Origin: Lytechinus variegatus
Lineage: Eukaryota; Echinodermata; Echinoidea; Temnopleuroida; Toxopneustidae
DNA: 64,000 bases
Direction of reading: 5' to 3'
Assembly: GCF_018143015.1 (NCBI RefSeq)
Contig: NC_054748.1
Location: 19,424,725-19,488,724 of the forward strand
Shown here: positions 11,461 through 25,300 of the stretch, piece after piece
How positions within the stretch are numbered: position 1 is the stretch's first letter
How the letters are laid out: every line of letters starts with the position of its first letter
The notes under the pieces: generated by a model
Seen by the model: the letters and a program-made list of their open reading frames with translations, nothing else
What the model was told of the DNA's origin: nothing
The model's database searches: none
Translations under genes and position numbers: made by a program

Positions 11461-13309
11461 CTATCCTAGGAAATCAAGTAGGTTGTCCCCACCAACAGCC
11501 TTCTGCTTCTGTTGACTCGTTGCACCGGTGCTGGCAAACGGATCAAATCCTGCAGCCATTCCCGTTCCTTGTTGCTGCACGTTTGACCTCGGCAACGACC
11601 TCTGACCTGTGCCCGTAGAACCTCGGCCGTAATTTCCCATCATGCCTTGCTGTCCGAAGGCACCCTGTCCTTGATGATTCATATTTCCGAATGACCCCTG
11701 ACCCATGCCTCCCTGCGACCCCTGACCAAATGCCGCCTGGGCCATGCCAACTTGAGATCTCTGGAAAGAGTTCTGCCCCATTGGAGGGTTAGCGGGGTGT
11801 GGGGAATTCGCCGAAGACATTTGATTGAGCGTCCTATTGGACTTCTGCGACTGGGACGGCGCTAGGAGGGAATCGAACGCTGACATGTCAATGTTCTTTT
11901 TCGCTTGAGACGGTTGGCCCATTTGAGGAACCTTCTGTGGCACGTTACCGACCGGCTGCGAGAGAAAGGAAGAATTTGAAAGGCCCATTCCCCCTGTCCC
12001 AACGACACTCCCTGCAGACACAGTACCCGATGGTGAGTAAGGTGAACTGTTCATGCTGCTAATCCCGCTTGAGAGAAGACCAGTATTGCCACTTCCACCT
12101 GTCCTGGTGCCCATACCCACACTCTCCACTCCCGCAGCCTGGCCTTGACCCTTACTCCTGGAATCCATCAGTGACCCCGTCAGATCCTTGGCAGTAGACC
12201 TTGACGGTTGCTTCACGGCATCTTCAGGCTGGATCGCCTTCTGATTCTTCAATCTCTGTTGGAATTCCTGCTCCTTCTGAAGCCGTTGTTTCTCCTCCAG
12301 GCTCAGGGAGACCTGGGACGGACGTACAGGAACAGGTTCCGGTCTCTTGCTGGAGGAGCTGTTCGCTTGGCTGGATAGGGACTGTTTCTCGATCACAGGG
12401 CTGCTCTTTCCGTTAGTGTGACTGTCCAAACCAAACATCTGGTCAATCTAGGAAATTAAGGTTTGACATTTTATTAAATTACGAATACTTGTAAATGTGA
12501 TTAGCTTTTAAAGGTCAAGTCCACCCCAGTAAAATGTTGACATGAATAAATAGAGAAAAATAAAACTAGCAAAACGCTCAAAATTTGATCAAAATTGGAT
12601 ATAAATTAAGAAAGTTATGACATTTTTAATGTTCCAGTTAATTTTACTAAAGAGTTATACATACATCGTGGTTGGTATGCAAATGAGGGGACTGGTGACA
12701 TCATCCACTCACTATTTCTTTTGTATTTCATTACATGAAATATAAAATATTCAAATTTTTCCCTCGTTGTCCTGTGAAACCAAGCTTTATTCCTCCCTGA
12801 ACATGTGGAATTACCATTGTTTAAATATTTTCTGGTGGTGTCAATTTGATCCTTATTGTCAAATCTTTAAAAGTTGAAATATTCTATAATTCAAACAATA
12901 AAAACACAAAACAAATAGTGAGTGAAGACATCGACTGTCTCATTTGCATGTTGTCATCCAGGTGTCAAGTAAGATTAAATATTTCACAAAGAAATACATC
13001 AGAATTCTTTCCTAAAGCAATAACCTTTTAAACAGACTTTAAATCATGCTTATCGATTTTCCTGTTAAAAACAGAAGCCAACCAAGCAATATGATATCTT
13101 ATATCTTCCTTTTACATTTTAACTGGCATGCAAGCGAAAAAAAATCTAGTCACTTAAAAGTGTTTATCATAACACTGTAATACAGTTAATTATATTTTTT
13201 TCTACTCACTCCTGTCCCTCCAGAAGTATTGCTCTCCCCTCTCGATGACAATGGAACATCTCCATCTCCTTGACTGGTTTGTAGCTTCTGGGCAAATTCC
13301 ACTGATGTC
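11461..13309 (-). other. SCYL2: SCYL2 exons 14-15: adaptor-binding tail (aa 610-971)
   Basis: Exon 14 (13210-13309) is a short polar linker. Exon 15 (11461-12447, aa 644-971) starts [14 protein letters not shown] and holds the conserved [14 protein letters not shown] helix, [10 protein letters not shown] and [11 protein letters not shown] long region rich in Gly, Gln, Met and Ser follows. Near the end is FDPF (aa 944-947), a DPF-type motif of the kind that binds the AP-2 alpha ear, and the protein ends NLLDFLG. This agrees with the known clathrin/AP-2-binding C-terminus of SCYL2; binding here is inferred. Confidence 0.9.
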
Positions 13310-16300
13310 CTAGGGGTGTACAATTAGAGAAATGTATCATTTCAACAAGTCTTTACATTAAATCTAAAATTGCCATAAATGCTTCTTCATGTACCTGCTA
13401 ATCGGCCAATAATTTCATTGTACTTCCTTTGAAAAATATCCATCAATTAAAACACTCTAAAACAGAATATTTAAGTGTTGTCGATCCTTATTTAATTTAC
13501 CATTTTTTTTTCAATAAACATTGATAGAGAAGGCTTGCAAATCACTGAATCACTAAATATCTGGGGAATTGCAGAAAGATTGAAGTCTCAATAAAATCAC
13601 ATTTAAATTCTGTCAGAGAATATGACTTCAATAATAGGTGTATTCCAAGGGCCTAAAAGCTCCGTGGTTTATGTAGATTTTCTGTAGAAATTACCCTTAT
13701 TTACCACGTTTATTAAAAAATTCCACTGCTGATGCGCACTTTTGTCACAATGCGCCAAGTCGATGCCTGTTGCCTTGGTTATCCATGCTATTTTATTCAT
13801 GAGTCCACTCTTCAAACAGTGGAATCATGCATAAAATAGTGTATCTTACCATGGTAACAGGCGACAATTTTGCGCACTGTGACAAATGCGCGCATCAGCA
13901 TTGGACATTTTTAATACACGCGCTCGATACACGCTAAATTAAGCGTAAATTTATACAGGAAATCTGCATAAACCATGGATTCAACCGTGGGTTTTCAAAA
14001 CCACCTTTGTGAATTCGGGCCATTTATGTTTTAACCAACGAACATAGAGGGCAGCAACACACAAGCTGTGTGTTGCTGCCCTCTACGTTTGTTGGTTTTA
14101 ACTTTAAAAGATGAGATGGAAAGAGAGAGGGGAGGAATGGAAATATTTATAAAACAAAGGCATGGTAAAGGAGTCATGTGTCAAAAGAATTTTAACATAC
14201 TTTTGTTCTTCTTGTAAAGCATTGAGTTGTTCCAGTTTGACCCTTTGTTCCTTCTCAACCAATTTGATGAGGTCTCTTATCACTGACATGTATGCGTTAA
14301 ACTGTGATACACAAACAAAAGAAATGGTACCAATCTCCTTATCACTGACATTTATGCATTAAACTGATATATAGATGAAAGAAATGGTACCAATCTCCTT
14401 ATCACTGACATGTATGCATTAAACTGTGATAGATAGATGAAAGAAATGGTACCGATCTCCTTATCACTGACATTTATGCATTAAACTGATATATAGATGA
14501 AAGAAATGGTACCAATCTCCTTATCACTGACATGTATGCATTAAACTGTGATATATAGATGAAAGAAATGGTACTAATCTCCTTATCACTGACATGTATG
14601 CATTAAACTGTGATAGATAGATGAAAGAAATGGTACCGATCTCCTTATCACTGACATGTATGCATTAAACTGATATATAGATTAAACAAGTGGAATGCCT
14701 CTGGCCGTCTCACCTGCATCACGCGGTTCAATATAGCAGCAGTGCTGACTTTGAATACTACTCTAACTCGCACAAGATGTTCAGTGATACATGGTTACTC
14801 TTATGTCCACTTTTTATGAACTAGACCAATAAACTTAGAGATATGATGGTTATTCAACAAAAAACCCCAACATGGCCAAAGTTCATTGACCTTACATGAC
14901 CTTTGACCTTGATCATGTGACCTGAAACTCAAACAGGATGTTCAGTGATACTTGATTACTCTTATGTACAAGTTTCATGAATCAGATCCATAAACTTTCA
15001 AAGTTATGATGGTAATTCAACAGATACACCCAATTCGGCCAAAGTTCATTGACCTTTGACCTTGGCCATGTGACCTGAAATGCGCACAGGATGTTCAGTG
15101 ATACTTGATTACTCTAATGTCCAAGTTTAATGAACTAGACCAATAAACTTTCAAAGTTATGATGGTAATTCAACAGATACCCCCCATTCGGCCAAAGTTC
15201 ATTGACCCTAAATGACCTTTGACCTTAATCATGAGACCTCAAACTTGCACAAAATTTTCAGTGATGCTTGATTACTATTATGTCCAAGTTTCATGAATCA
15301 GATCCATAAACTTTCAAAGTTATGAGGGGAAATCAACAGATATCCCCAATTTGGCCAAAGTTCATTGACCCTAAATGACCTTTGACCTTGGTCATGTGAC
15401 ATGAACCTCATGTAGGATGTTCAGTGATACTTGATTAACCTTATGTCCAAGTTTCATGAACTAGGTCCATATATTTTCTAAGTTATGATGACATTTCAAA
15501 AACTTAACCTCAGGTTAAGATTTCGATGTTGATTCCTCCAACATGGTCTAAGTTTATTGACCCTAAATGACCTTTGACCTTGGTCATGTGACATGAAACT
15601 CTAATAGGATGTTCAGTAATACTTGATTAACCTTATGGCCAAGTTTTATTAACCAGGTCCATATACTTTCTAAGTTATGACGTCATTTCAAAACTTTAAC
15701 CTCAGGTTAAGATTTGATGTTGACGCCGCCGCCGTCGGAAAAGCGGCGCCTATAGTCTCACTTTGCTTCGCAGGTGAGACAATAAATGGTACCAATCTCC
15801 TTATCACTGACATGTATGCATTAAACTGATATATAGATGAAAGAAATGGTACCAATCTCCTTATCACTGACATGTATGCATTAAACTGATATATAGATGA
15901 AAGAAATGGTACCAATCTCCTTATCACTGACATGTATGCATTAAACTGATATATAGATGAAAGAAATGGTACCGATCTCCTTATCACTGACATGTATGCA
16001 TTAAACTGATATATAGATTAAATGAATGGTACCAATCTCCTTATCACTGACATGTATGCATTAAACTGTGATAGATAGATGAAAGAAATGGTACCAATCT
16101 CCTTATCACTGACATGTATGCATTAAACTGATATATAGATGAAAGAAATGGTACCAATCTCCTTATCACTGACATGTATGCATTAAACTGATATATAGAT
16201 GAAAGAAATGGTACCAATCTCCTTATCACCGACATGTATGCATTAAACTGATATATAGATGAAAGAAATGGTACCAATCTCCTTATCACTGACATGTATG

Positions 16301-19300
16301 CATTAAACTGTGATAGATAGATGAAAGAAATGGTACCAATCTCCTTACATCTGACATGTATGCATTAAACTGTGATACACAAACAAAAGAAATGGTACCA
16401 ATCTCCTTATCACTGACATGTATGCATTAAACTGATATATAGATGAAAGAAATGGTACCGATCTCCTTATCACTGACATGTATGCATTAAACTGATAGAT
16501 GAAAGAAATGGTACCAATCTCCTTATCACTGACATGTATGCATTAAACTGTGATACACAATCAAAAGAAATGGTACCAATCTTCTTCACTGACACATGTT
16601 ACTCAATTTTGTCCAATTACCATTTCAAAGCAAGGATGTGCTAAAAGCTCAATAATGATCTCATTAAAAAATCTCATAATTCATTTTAGGAGACTTATTG
16701 TTGGTTTGGGATTGGCAGGTCAAATGATGATGATGATGTTGAATATCTTACCTGATTTAGATTGAGGTTATTATCAATGGAGAGCGGGAAGAGGAATGGA
16801 AGTAACTTAGTGGCAGCGACATCCTTGCTGATTCCCAGCTTCTTATGGGTCATAGCCACTTTGATGATACCTGAAACAAAAAGAAAGCATGTCTTCGGTC
16901 ATTTGGCAAGTTTGGTATTTAAATGATACATTACCATGGTAATCATAGGCGACCGCACACCTTACGATTGGTCTGCGGCCCGATTTCAGAATAAAATGTA
17001 GTAGAATTTGATGCTAATATTGAGACTTGGAATATCTTACTGTGTAATGTTCTAAATCATCGTACGAATACTTATGTTCAAATCTGTGACAATGCTATCA
17101 TCCTTCTTAAAATAAAAGCGAATTTAATATCTAGTCCTAATGATGTCATAGCAGTTGTACGATTGCCCACGATTTGAAACAAATTTGCTTTTGTCTTTAC
17201 TCCAAAATAAAAGCTTGCAATCTTTTAAAATGGTTATATTAGTATTCTTTCAACTAATTTTAACCTCAAATAAAATGATATGTTCCATTCACTTTTTCAG
17301 TAAATGAGCAAAATGCAATTTGTTCCAGGTGTTAAGGTGTGCGGTAGCCTTAAGTAATGTATAGCAGTGATATTCGTAAACACATAACTTAATTTGCATC
17401 TGCAAAACTGCATTGCTTCATAATTCTATTTCTTTATCATATTATTCCATTAATACATCAATGCATAACTCAATCACTTCATGAAATAAATAGAAGAGGA
17501 ATGACACCATCAAGGACAAACCATTGATCTAAGATTCCCATAAGAACTGCTGGCACTCTTGATGGTATCTGTAGAAGGATATCATCAAGGACAAACCATT
17601 TATCCATATGCTCCAACAAAGACTCACTGGTATCCTAACAAATTTACCTAAGATTTCCATCAGAACGGCTGGCTCTCTTGGTGATATAATGATATCGTCA
17701 AGGACAAACCATTCATCCATGTCCTTTAACCAAGACTCACCAATATCCTAACAAACATACCTAGGATCCCCATAAGAACAGCCGGCTCCCTTGAAGGTAT
17801 CTGTAGAAGGAGTGGTATGATGTCATCAAGGACAAACCATTTGTCCATGTGCTCTAGCCAAGACTCACCAGTATCCTAACAAACTTACCTAAGATTTCCA
17901 TCAGAACAGCCGGCTGTCTTGATGGAATCTGTAGAAGGAGTGGAATGATGTCATCAAGGACAAACCATTTATCCATGTCCTCTAACCAAGACTCACTAGT
18001 ATCCTAACAAACTTACCTAAGATTTCCATCAGAACGGCTGGCTCTCTTGGTGATATAAGGATATTACCAAGGACGAACCATTTATCCATGTCCTCTAACC
18101 AAGACTCACCAGTATCGTAACAAACTTACCTAAGATCCCCATAAGAACAGCCGGCTCCCTTGATGGAATCTGTAGGAGTGGTATGAAGTCATCAAGGACA
18201 AACCATTTATCCATGTGCTCTAACCAAGACTCACTACTATCCTAACAAACTTACCTAAGATTTCCATCAGAACGGCTGGCTCTCGATCTTGGTGATATAA
18301 GGATATCATCTAGGACGAACCATTTGACATCCATGATTGGCCAGGTTCTGCCATCTCCTTCAGTATGTGATCTGGGTGTAATTTTTGATAAGAATGTGAA
18401 CATGCGCCAACACGTAAATATTGTTTGTCGCAAGGCCTCGTTTGCTCTGAGACGTATTGGAATGATTCGGTCATACCTTAGTAAGAATGTGACTGAGATC
18501 CTCATTCATGTTTTTGTATCTTCCCTTCTTGATAACTGTAACAGTCTTTTGTACGGAACGCCGGACAAAGATATAGCAAAGCTCCAAAGAATCCAAAATT
18601 CAGCCGCAAGACTTGTCTCCAGATCCAAGAAACACAACCACATCACCCCAATCCTCAAAGAACTTCACTGGCTACCTATCAAATCACGAATTCGCTTCAA
18701 AGTCCTTCTAATAACATTTAATGCTGTCCATGGTTTTGCCCCTCAATATATTTCTGAACTTGTTTCTCCATACACCCCCTCTAGGACACTTAGATCATCA
18801 ACTCAACTACTCCTTCAAGTACCCAGACTAAGAACTAAGACGCATGGCAAAAGGTCCTTCTCCCACAGTGCCCCAACCCTTTGGAATTCCCTCCCCAGTA
18901 CTCTCCGATCACAAAATAATCCTGGACTTTTCAAATCACAACTTAAAAAATTTCTTTTTAATGAAGCATTCAACTAAGCCTTTCCAAATACTTATGCCAT
19001 ACATGTATGTAACTGATTAATGTTGATGTTGCCAATTGTTATTCTAAGTAATTCCTTATATTGTATAATTCTTATTTTTGTAAAGTGCATTGAGAGTCCT
19101 TTCAGGTCTGAAATGCGCTATATAAGAACTACATTATTATTATTATTATTATTTATCCATGTGCTCTAACCAAGACTCACTAGTATCCTAACAAACTTAC
19201 CTAAGATCCCCATAAGAACAGCCGGCTCCCTTGATGGAATCTGTAGGAGTGGTATGATGTCATCAAGGACAAACCATTTATCCATGTGCTCTAGCCAAGA

Positions 19301-22300
19301 CTCACCAGTATCCTAACAAACTTACCTAAGATTTCCATCAGAATGGCTGGCTCTCTTGATGATATAAGGATATCACCAAGGACAATCCATTTATCCATGT
19401 CCTCTAACCAAGACTCACTAATATCCTAACAAACTTACCTAAGATCCCCATAAGAACAGCCGGCTCCCTTGATGGAATCTGTAGGAGTGGGTTGATGTCA
19501 TCTAGGACGAACCATTTATCCATGTGCTCTAACCAAGACTCACTAGTATCCTAACAAACTTACCTAAGATTTCCATCAGAACAGCCGGCTCTCTTGATGG
19601 AATCTGTAGGAGTGGAATGATGTCATCTAGGACGAACCATTTATCCATGTCCTCTAACCAAGACTCACCAGTATCCTAAAAAACATACTTAAGATTTCCA
19701 TCAGAACAGCCGGCTCTCTTCATGGAATCTGTAAGAGTAGAATGATGTCATCAAGGACAAACCATTTATCCATGTCCTCTAACCAAGACTCACCAGTTTC
19801 CTAACAAACTTACCTAGGATCGCCATAAGAACAGCCGGCTCCCTTGATGGAATCTGTAGAAGGAGTGGTATGATGTCATCAAGGACAAACCATTTGTCCA
19901 TGTCCTCTAACCAAGACTCACTAGTATCCTAACAAACTTACCTAGGATCCCCATAAGAACAGCCGGCTCCCTTGAAGGTATTTGTAGAAGGAGTGGTATG
20001 ATGTCATCAAGGACAAACCATTTATCCATGTGCTCTAGCATCTTTCCCAGGCTAACCAGACATCCCACACGAACCTAAATCAACAGCAAAGATTAGACCG
20101 AATCAGTATCTTACCCATTTAGGATTAAACATGTACCACAGGTTTTTCATATAGTTACTACAAGCAACTTTACGAATGACCGGTAATCCCTTCTTAGTTG
20201 CTAAATCAACACCAATTTAATTTTGGTGTACATTGCTTACCACAAGAAAGGATCACCGATCATTCGTAATGTCACCTGTAACTTACAAACAGCTTTATGA
20301 AACAGCCACCAGGACAGACACTATGTTCAAACTATTACATCCTGGGTTAAAGGAAAGACAGCAAAAACAATAATGATAATAATATGCAACTTTTATAAAG
20401 CACTAAATAAAAATATTTCTAAGCACTGCATACTATTCCCCAAGCTTCTTGGTGCGTGAGCATTGAAGGAATGTCTTCCTACCGGGTAGTGGTACCCATT
20501 TACTCGACCTTAAGAATGACTGGTGAACATTTCTTACGTGCTAAATAATATAATATATAATGTTTTATTGTCCAACTTAATGGAAATTCATTTTGTTTAC
20601 ATGCAAACATACAAATTACAAATATACATAATCAAGGAGAGACAAACTTAATACAAAATACTGGCATGCACGTAATACATTCGTTCTTATACATAAGACG
20701 ATTAAAAGAGTATAACGAGATCATTGCTGAAATACGAACAACAAGAAGGCATATTCGGTGTAGTTATCATTACCATCATTCTAAAACTGTTAAATAAGTA
20801 AAAGTATCAGGTCATTTTATTTTATTTATTTATTTATTACTTGAAGCATAATTCACATATAAAAAATCCACAACTCTTCATTGACCATGATGTCGATACT
20901 ATTATTCTAATCATTATAGTTGCAGTTATTATTATTATTATAATTATTATCATTATTATCATTACTATTATTACTATTACTACTACTATCATTACTCTTT
21001 ACATTTGTGGCAGTTTTGTATTGTATTAAAGAGGAGACATAGATGGCAATATTGAAGGGTAAGTGTAATTCTGCAATAAGGTGACTTGTTTTCTATTTAA
21101 TGGTTGAGAAGACGAATTGAGAAAGGAATAAAAGAATTTCTGTAACGGCTCGTTCTGGCCTTAACTGATTCCCACCTTCTTCCACTACGAAGTAGTTTGT
21201 ATTTCTTATTTAATGGATGGGAGTGATCACTGACTATTGCTTGGGTTTTGTCAACTACCTTTCCTTGACATATCCTATCCAAATCTACAACACACTTCGT
21301 AATCCTACTAGCCCGTTTCACGACTCTATACAATTTATCCTTATCCTTCTGTCTGGCACTGTGATACCAGGCAACACAGTCATGGGTGATGATACTCTGA
21401 ATAACTGATGTATAAAACAAATACAATATTTTCTCGTTTACATGAAATTGTTTCATCTTCCGAAGAAAAAACAATCTGTGGTTGCACTTGAGTGTGGTAG
21501 CTTTAGTCTGCTCGGACCAATCAAGTTTGTCATCAACAATAGTGCCTAGATACCTATAACTATGGACAATTTCAATTGGATGACCAATTCGATGTGAATA
21601 GGGAAATCTACAGGATCAAAAGATTTCTTCTTCCTGAAGTCAAAGATGATTTCTTTAGTTTTGTTAGAATTCAACACCAGATGGTTTTCAGTGCACCACC
21701 TACCAAAAGAGGATATACTCTCCCTATATTCTAACTCACTCTCTTTTATCAGGCATACAATAACAGTATCATCGGCATATTTCAAAATACGAACCAACGG
21801 AATATTGGAAATACAGTCATTAGTATATAATATATAGAGAACAGGTGAGAGAACACACCCCTGAGGAGACCCTGTGTTCGTTGTGAGTACGTTGGAGAGT
21901 ACATCATTAACCTTAACCCTCTGGGTTCTACCATGTAAGAAGTCATAGATCCAGAGAACCAGTGACGGTTTCACATCCAAGAAGCTTAATTTTTCTATTA
22001 ACTTATATGGCTGGATGGTATTAAATGCGGAGGAAAAATCCACAAATGTAGCTCTTGCATAAGAACTAACAGAATCTAAATGCTGGTAGAGTGAATGGGT
22101 TAACATGAGTACTGCATCTATGACAGACCTCTTAGACTGATATGCAAATTGGTTTAGATCAATTTTGTGACGGATTGATACAAGTACTTTTTCCAAAATA
22201 ATTCTTTCAAAACATTTCATGACAACAGGACTTATAATGCTACTGGTCTAAAATCATTATTCAACCTAGGACGATTATTTTTAGGCACTGGTGTAATGAC

Positions 22301-25300
22301 TGATGCTTTCCAGCATTTTGGTACGATATGCTCATTTATTGACCTTTGAAATAACATACAGTACGGAGCAGTGAGTTCAGATGCGCATGTCCGTAGGACA
22401 CGCCCACTAACACCATCGGGCCCAGTCGCTTTTCTCGGTTGATCAACTTTAAACGTCTCCGAACTTCGTGCTCTTCAATGACAATTGGGTTGTCATCCGA
22501 CGCGCGCAACCGTTCAACTTGTTCATCGGCGATATGACGGAAGTTTTCATTCTCAAAACGGGCGAAGAATGCGTTTAATTCGTCAGCTCTTTGTTGTGGA
22601 TTAGGTTCATTTGCAAACATGTTTTCTTTCCGACTACTCGAATAATCTGTCATGTGCTCTAGACATTTCCACGCGTCTCGGGGATTATTTGTATGGAAGT
22701 TTTCTTCGAGCTTTTCACCATAATCTTTTTTTGCTTCACTGATTTTCCGTTTCAGCCTATTTGTCAAGTCTTTAACAAGTTCACTGTCCCTCAGATGAAA
22801 TGCCCTTTTCCTTTCTTTCAAAATCAATTTCATTTCTTTCGTGAACCAAGGCTTATTGTTCGGATAAATAGTAACCAATTTAGACTGAATGTGAAGATTC
22901 TCACAGAAGATGACATAATTGTTAATTGTGTCTGTGAGTTAATGTATGTCGTCGCAGGCACCATAAAACAGTTCCCAATCCGTAATATCAAATCCCGTCT
23001 GCAGTAAGTCAACTGACGTATTGTTCCAAACTTGAACGTTCCTTTTTTTCGCACTGATTGGACTTAATCCGTTGCTTGTATTTTGGTAACATGTGAACGG
23101 TGTGATGATCGGACGCTCCCAGTCCCGGTCTCACAAGAGATTTGTATGCATTTGGTATCGAACTGTAGCATCTGTCTAAAATATTTCTTCCCCGTGTAGC
23201 AAAATCAACCAACTGATGATATTGGGGCATGGTATCCTCTAATTCACAATGATTGAAGTCTCCCAAAATAATAACCGGGGAATCAGGGGATCGCGTTTCA
23301 AGTTCACTCACTTTATCTTCGATGATCTGAATAGCTGTTACTTTATTTGCATCAGGGGGAATATATACCAACACAACGTGAACTTGTGGAAATTCTCGAG
23401 GGAGATAGAATGGTCGAAAAGAGAGAGACAAAAGTTCAATATCAGTACAGCATGTAGACGATCTTACAGTATAGTTGTTGCACCACTGTTTGTTTACAAA
23501 TACACATATCCCACCTCCTCTCTTTTTGTTTGTTAATTCAAAAGAACGATCAAGCCTTTCTACATCAAAACCAGCTATATCAATATTGTTGGAATGAATG
23601 TCATTATTAAGCCACGTTTCTGTTATACAAATCAAGCTAGAATTTCTATATTCGTGATCATATCTGACGTTAGCACGAAGTTCGTCCATCTTATTTACAA
23701 TCGATCTCACATTACTGAGGGTGATCGTTGGTAAAGGTGGACGATGGCCCCTCATCCGTTCACCAGTGAATACACCGTTTACCACAAGAAAGAATAACCT
23801 GTCGTTTTTAAAGTCGCTCCTAAAGTACAAACAACTTTATGAAACACCTACCTGGTCATGATCTTTGCCCAACTTCTCAATGTTTGTGTTCTTGTTTCAT
23901 AAAGTGGTTTGTAAGTTACAAGTGACATTACGAATGATTGGTGATCCTTTCTTGTGGTAAATGATGTACACCAAAATTGAATTGGTGTTGATTTAGCAAC
24001 TAAGAAGGGATAACCGGTCATTCGTAAAGTTGCTTGTAGTAACTATATGAAAAACCTACAGTACATGTTTATTTTGGCGATTATTTAAGCATGTAAGAAA
24101 TGTTCACCAGTCATTCTTAAGGTCGCTCTTAACTCACAATTTTCTGCAACAGCCTCCTGGGTGGAGAGTGGCAAATGTGGTTTCACACAAATAGATTTAC
24201 AAAAACAAACAAGATCTAGATCTAACATGACATGGTGACAATCAACCTGAATTTTAAAGACTTTCTGATAAAAATCATGGTTTGGTGATATAATATTCCT
24301 TTAGCTTTAATACTCACCGCCAGTAGAGATGTCTCCAAGCAAAGTTTCTTCATTCGTGGGACTATGGAATGTTTGATGGAGTTATACTCTATCATCCCAG
24401 CAAATGTAGGTAGAATATTTAAACATAGTTCCTACAGAAAGAAAGAAACAGTCAATTTTAGATATAAAGTCAATAGATAAACAGTCAATATAAGATATAA
24501 AGTCAATAAACAGTCAATATAAGATATAAAAGCAAATTGCCATCTTGGAGTAATAAACCAATTCCATGTAATACATGTATGTTGGCACATAAAATTAAAA
24601 CAGATTTTCTCAAAACAATCAATATGAATTTTATTTCTCGGGGGGACAAGGGTTGTTTCAACATTTCTAAAGAAAATGGATGGTGCAAGTTTGCAAGTTG
24701 TATTAATAATACATATTGAATGGACTTATACATTCTAAATAATGGCATTACATGGCCTATCATAGTTGTGATTACTAGGATCAATCACAAATCTTTGTAA
24801 GATAGGGCCGTGATAACCTGTATCTGAGCTGAACACGATTCTAAAACCCTATAGTCCATGGTACAAATCATTGTAAGATAGGGCCATGATAACCTGTATC
24901 TGAGCTGAACACGATTCTAAAACCCTATTGACCATGGTGCATGCAAGTGCATACATCACATTTACAAAACATGTTGAATGAACATAAACATTAAAAATGT
25001 ATATATAGCTTTCCATAGTTGATCGGATCAACTAACAACTCTTTGTAAGAAAGATTCCTGCTAACCTGTATCTGAGCTGAACACGATTCTAAAACCCTAT
25101 AGACCATGGTGCATGCAAGTGCATACATCACATTTACAAAACATGTTGAATGAACATAAACATTGAAAATGTATATAGGCTATAGCTTTCCATAGTTGAT
25201 CGGATCAACTAACAACTCTTTGTAAGAAAGGTTCCTGCTAACCTGTATCTGAGCAGAAGACGATTCTAAAGCTCTATACACCATGGGTAGAACATGATTC

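Larger units (their letters stand above)
14302..16590 (-). repeat. 60-bp tandem array copying the SCYL2 exon 13 acceptor
   Basis: About 19 extra copies of a unit near 60 bp occupy 14302-14683 and 15783-16590, split by a pearl-like element. On the minus strand each unit contains CAG|TTTAATGCATACATGTCAGTG, nearly the same as the true exon 13 start (CAG|TTTAACGCATACATG at 14301). Many units are exactly 60 bp, so the minus strand stays open and would read a 20-aa repeat ([20 protein letters not shown]) across several units (15688-15993 and 16044-16295). Some units carry a stop codon (the TTTATG variants) or are 61-62 bp. Confidence 0.92.

Noticed and set aside
11871..12416. Plus-strand open frame opposite SCYL2 exon 15
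   Set aside because: Shadow of the coding exon on the other strand.
15688..16295. Separate small gene encoding 20-aa repeats
   Set aside because: The repeat derives from the SCYL2 exon 13 start and lies in its intron; treated as a junction array.
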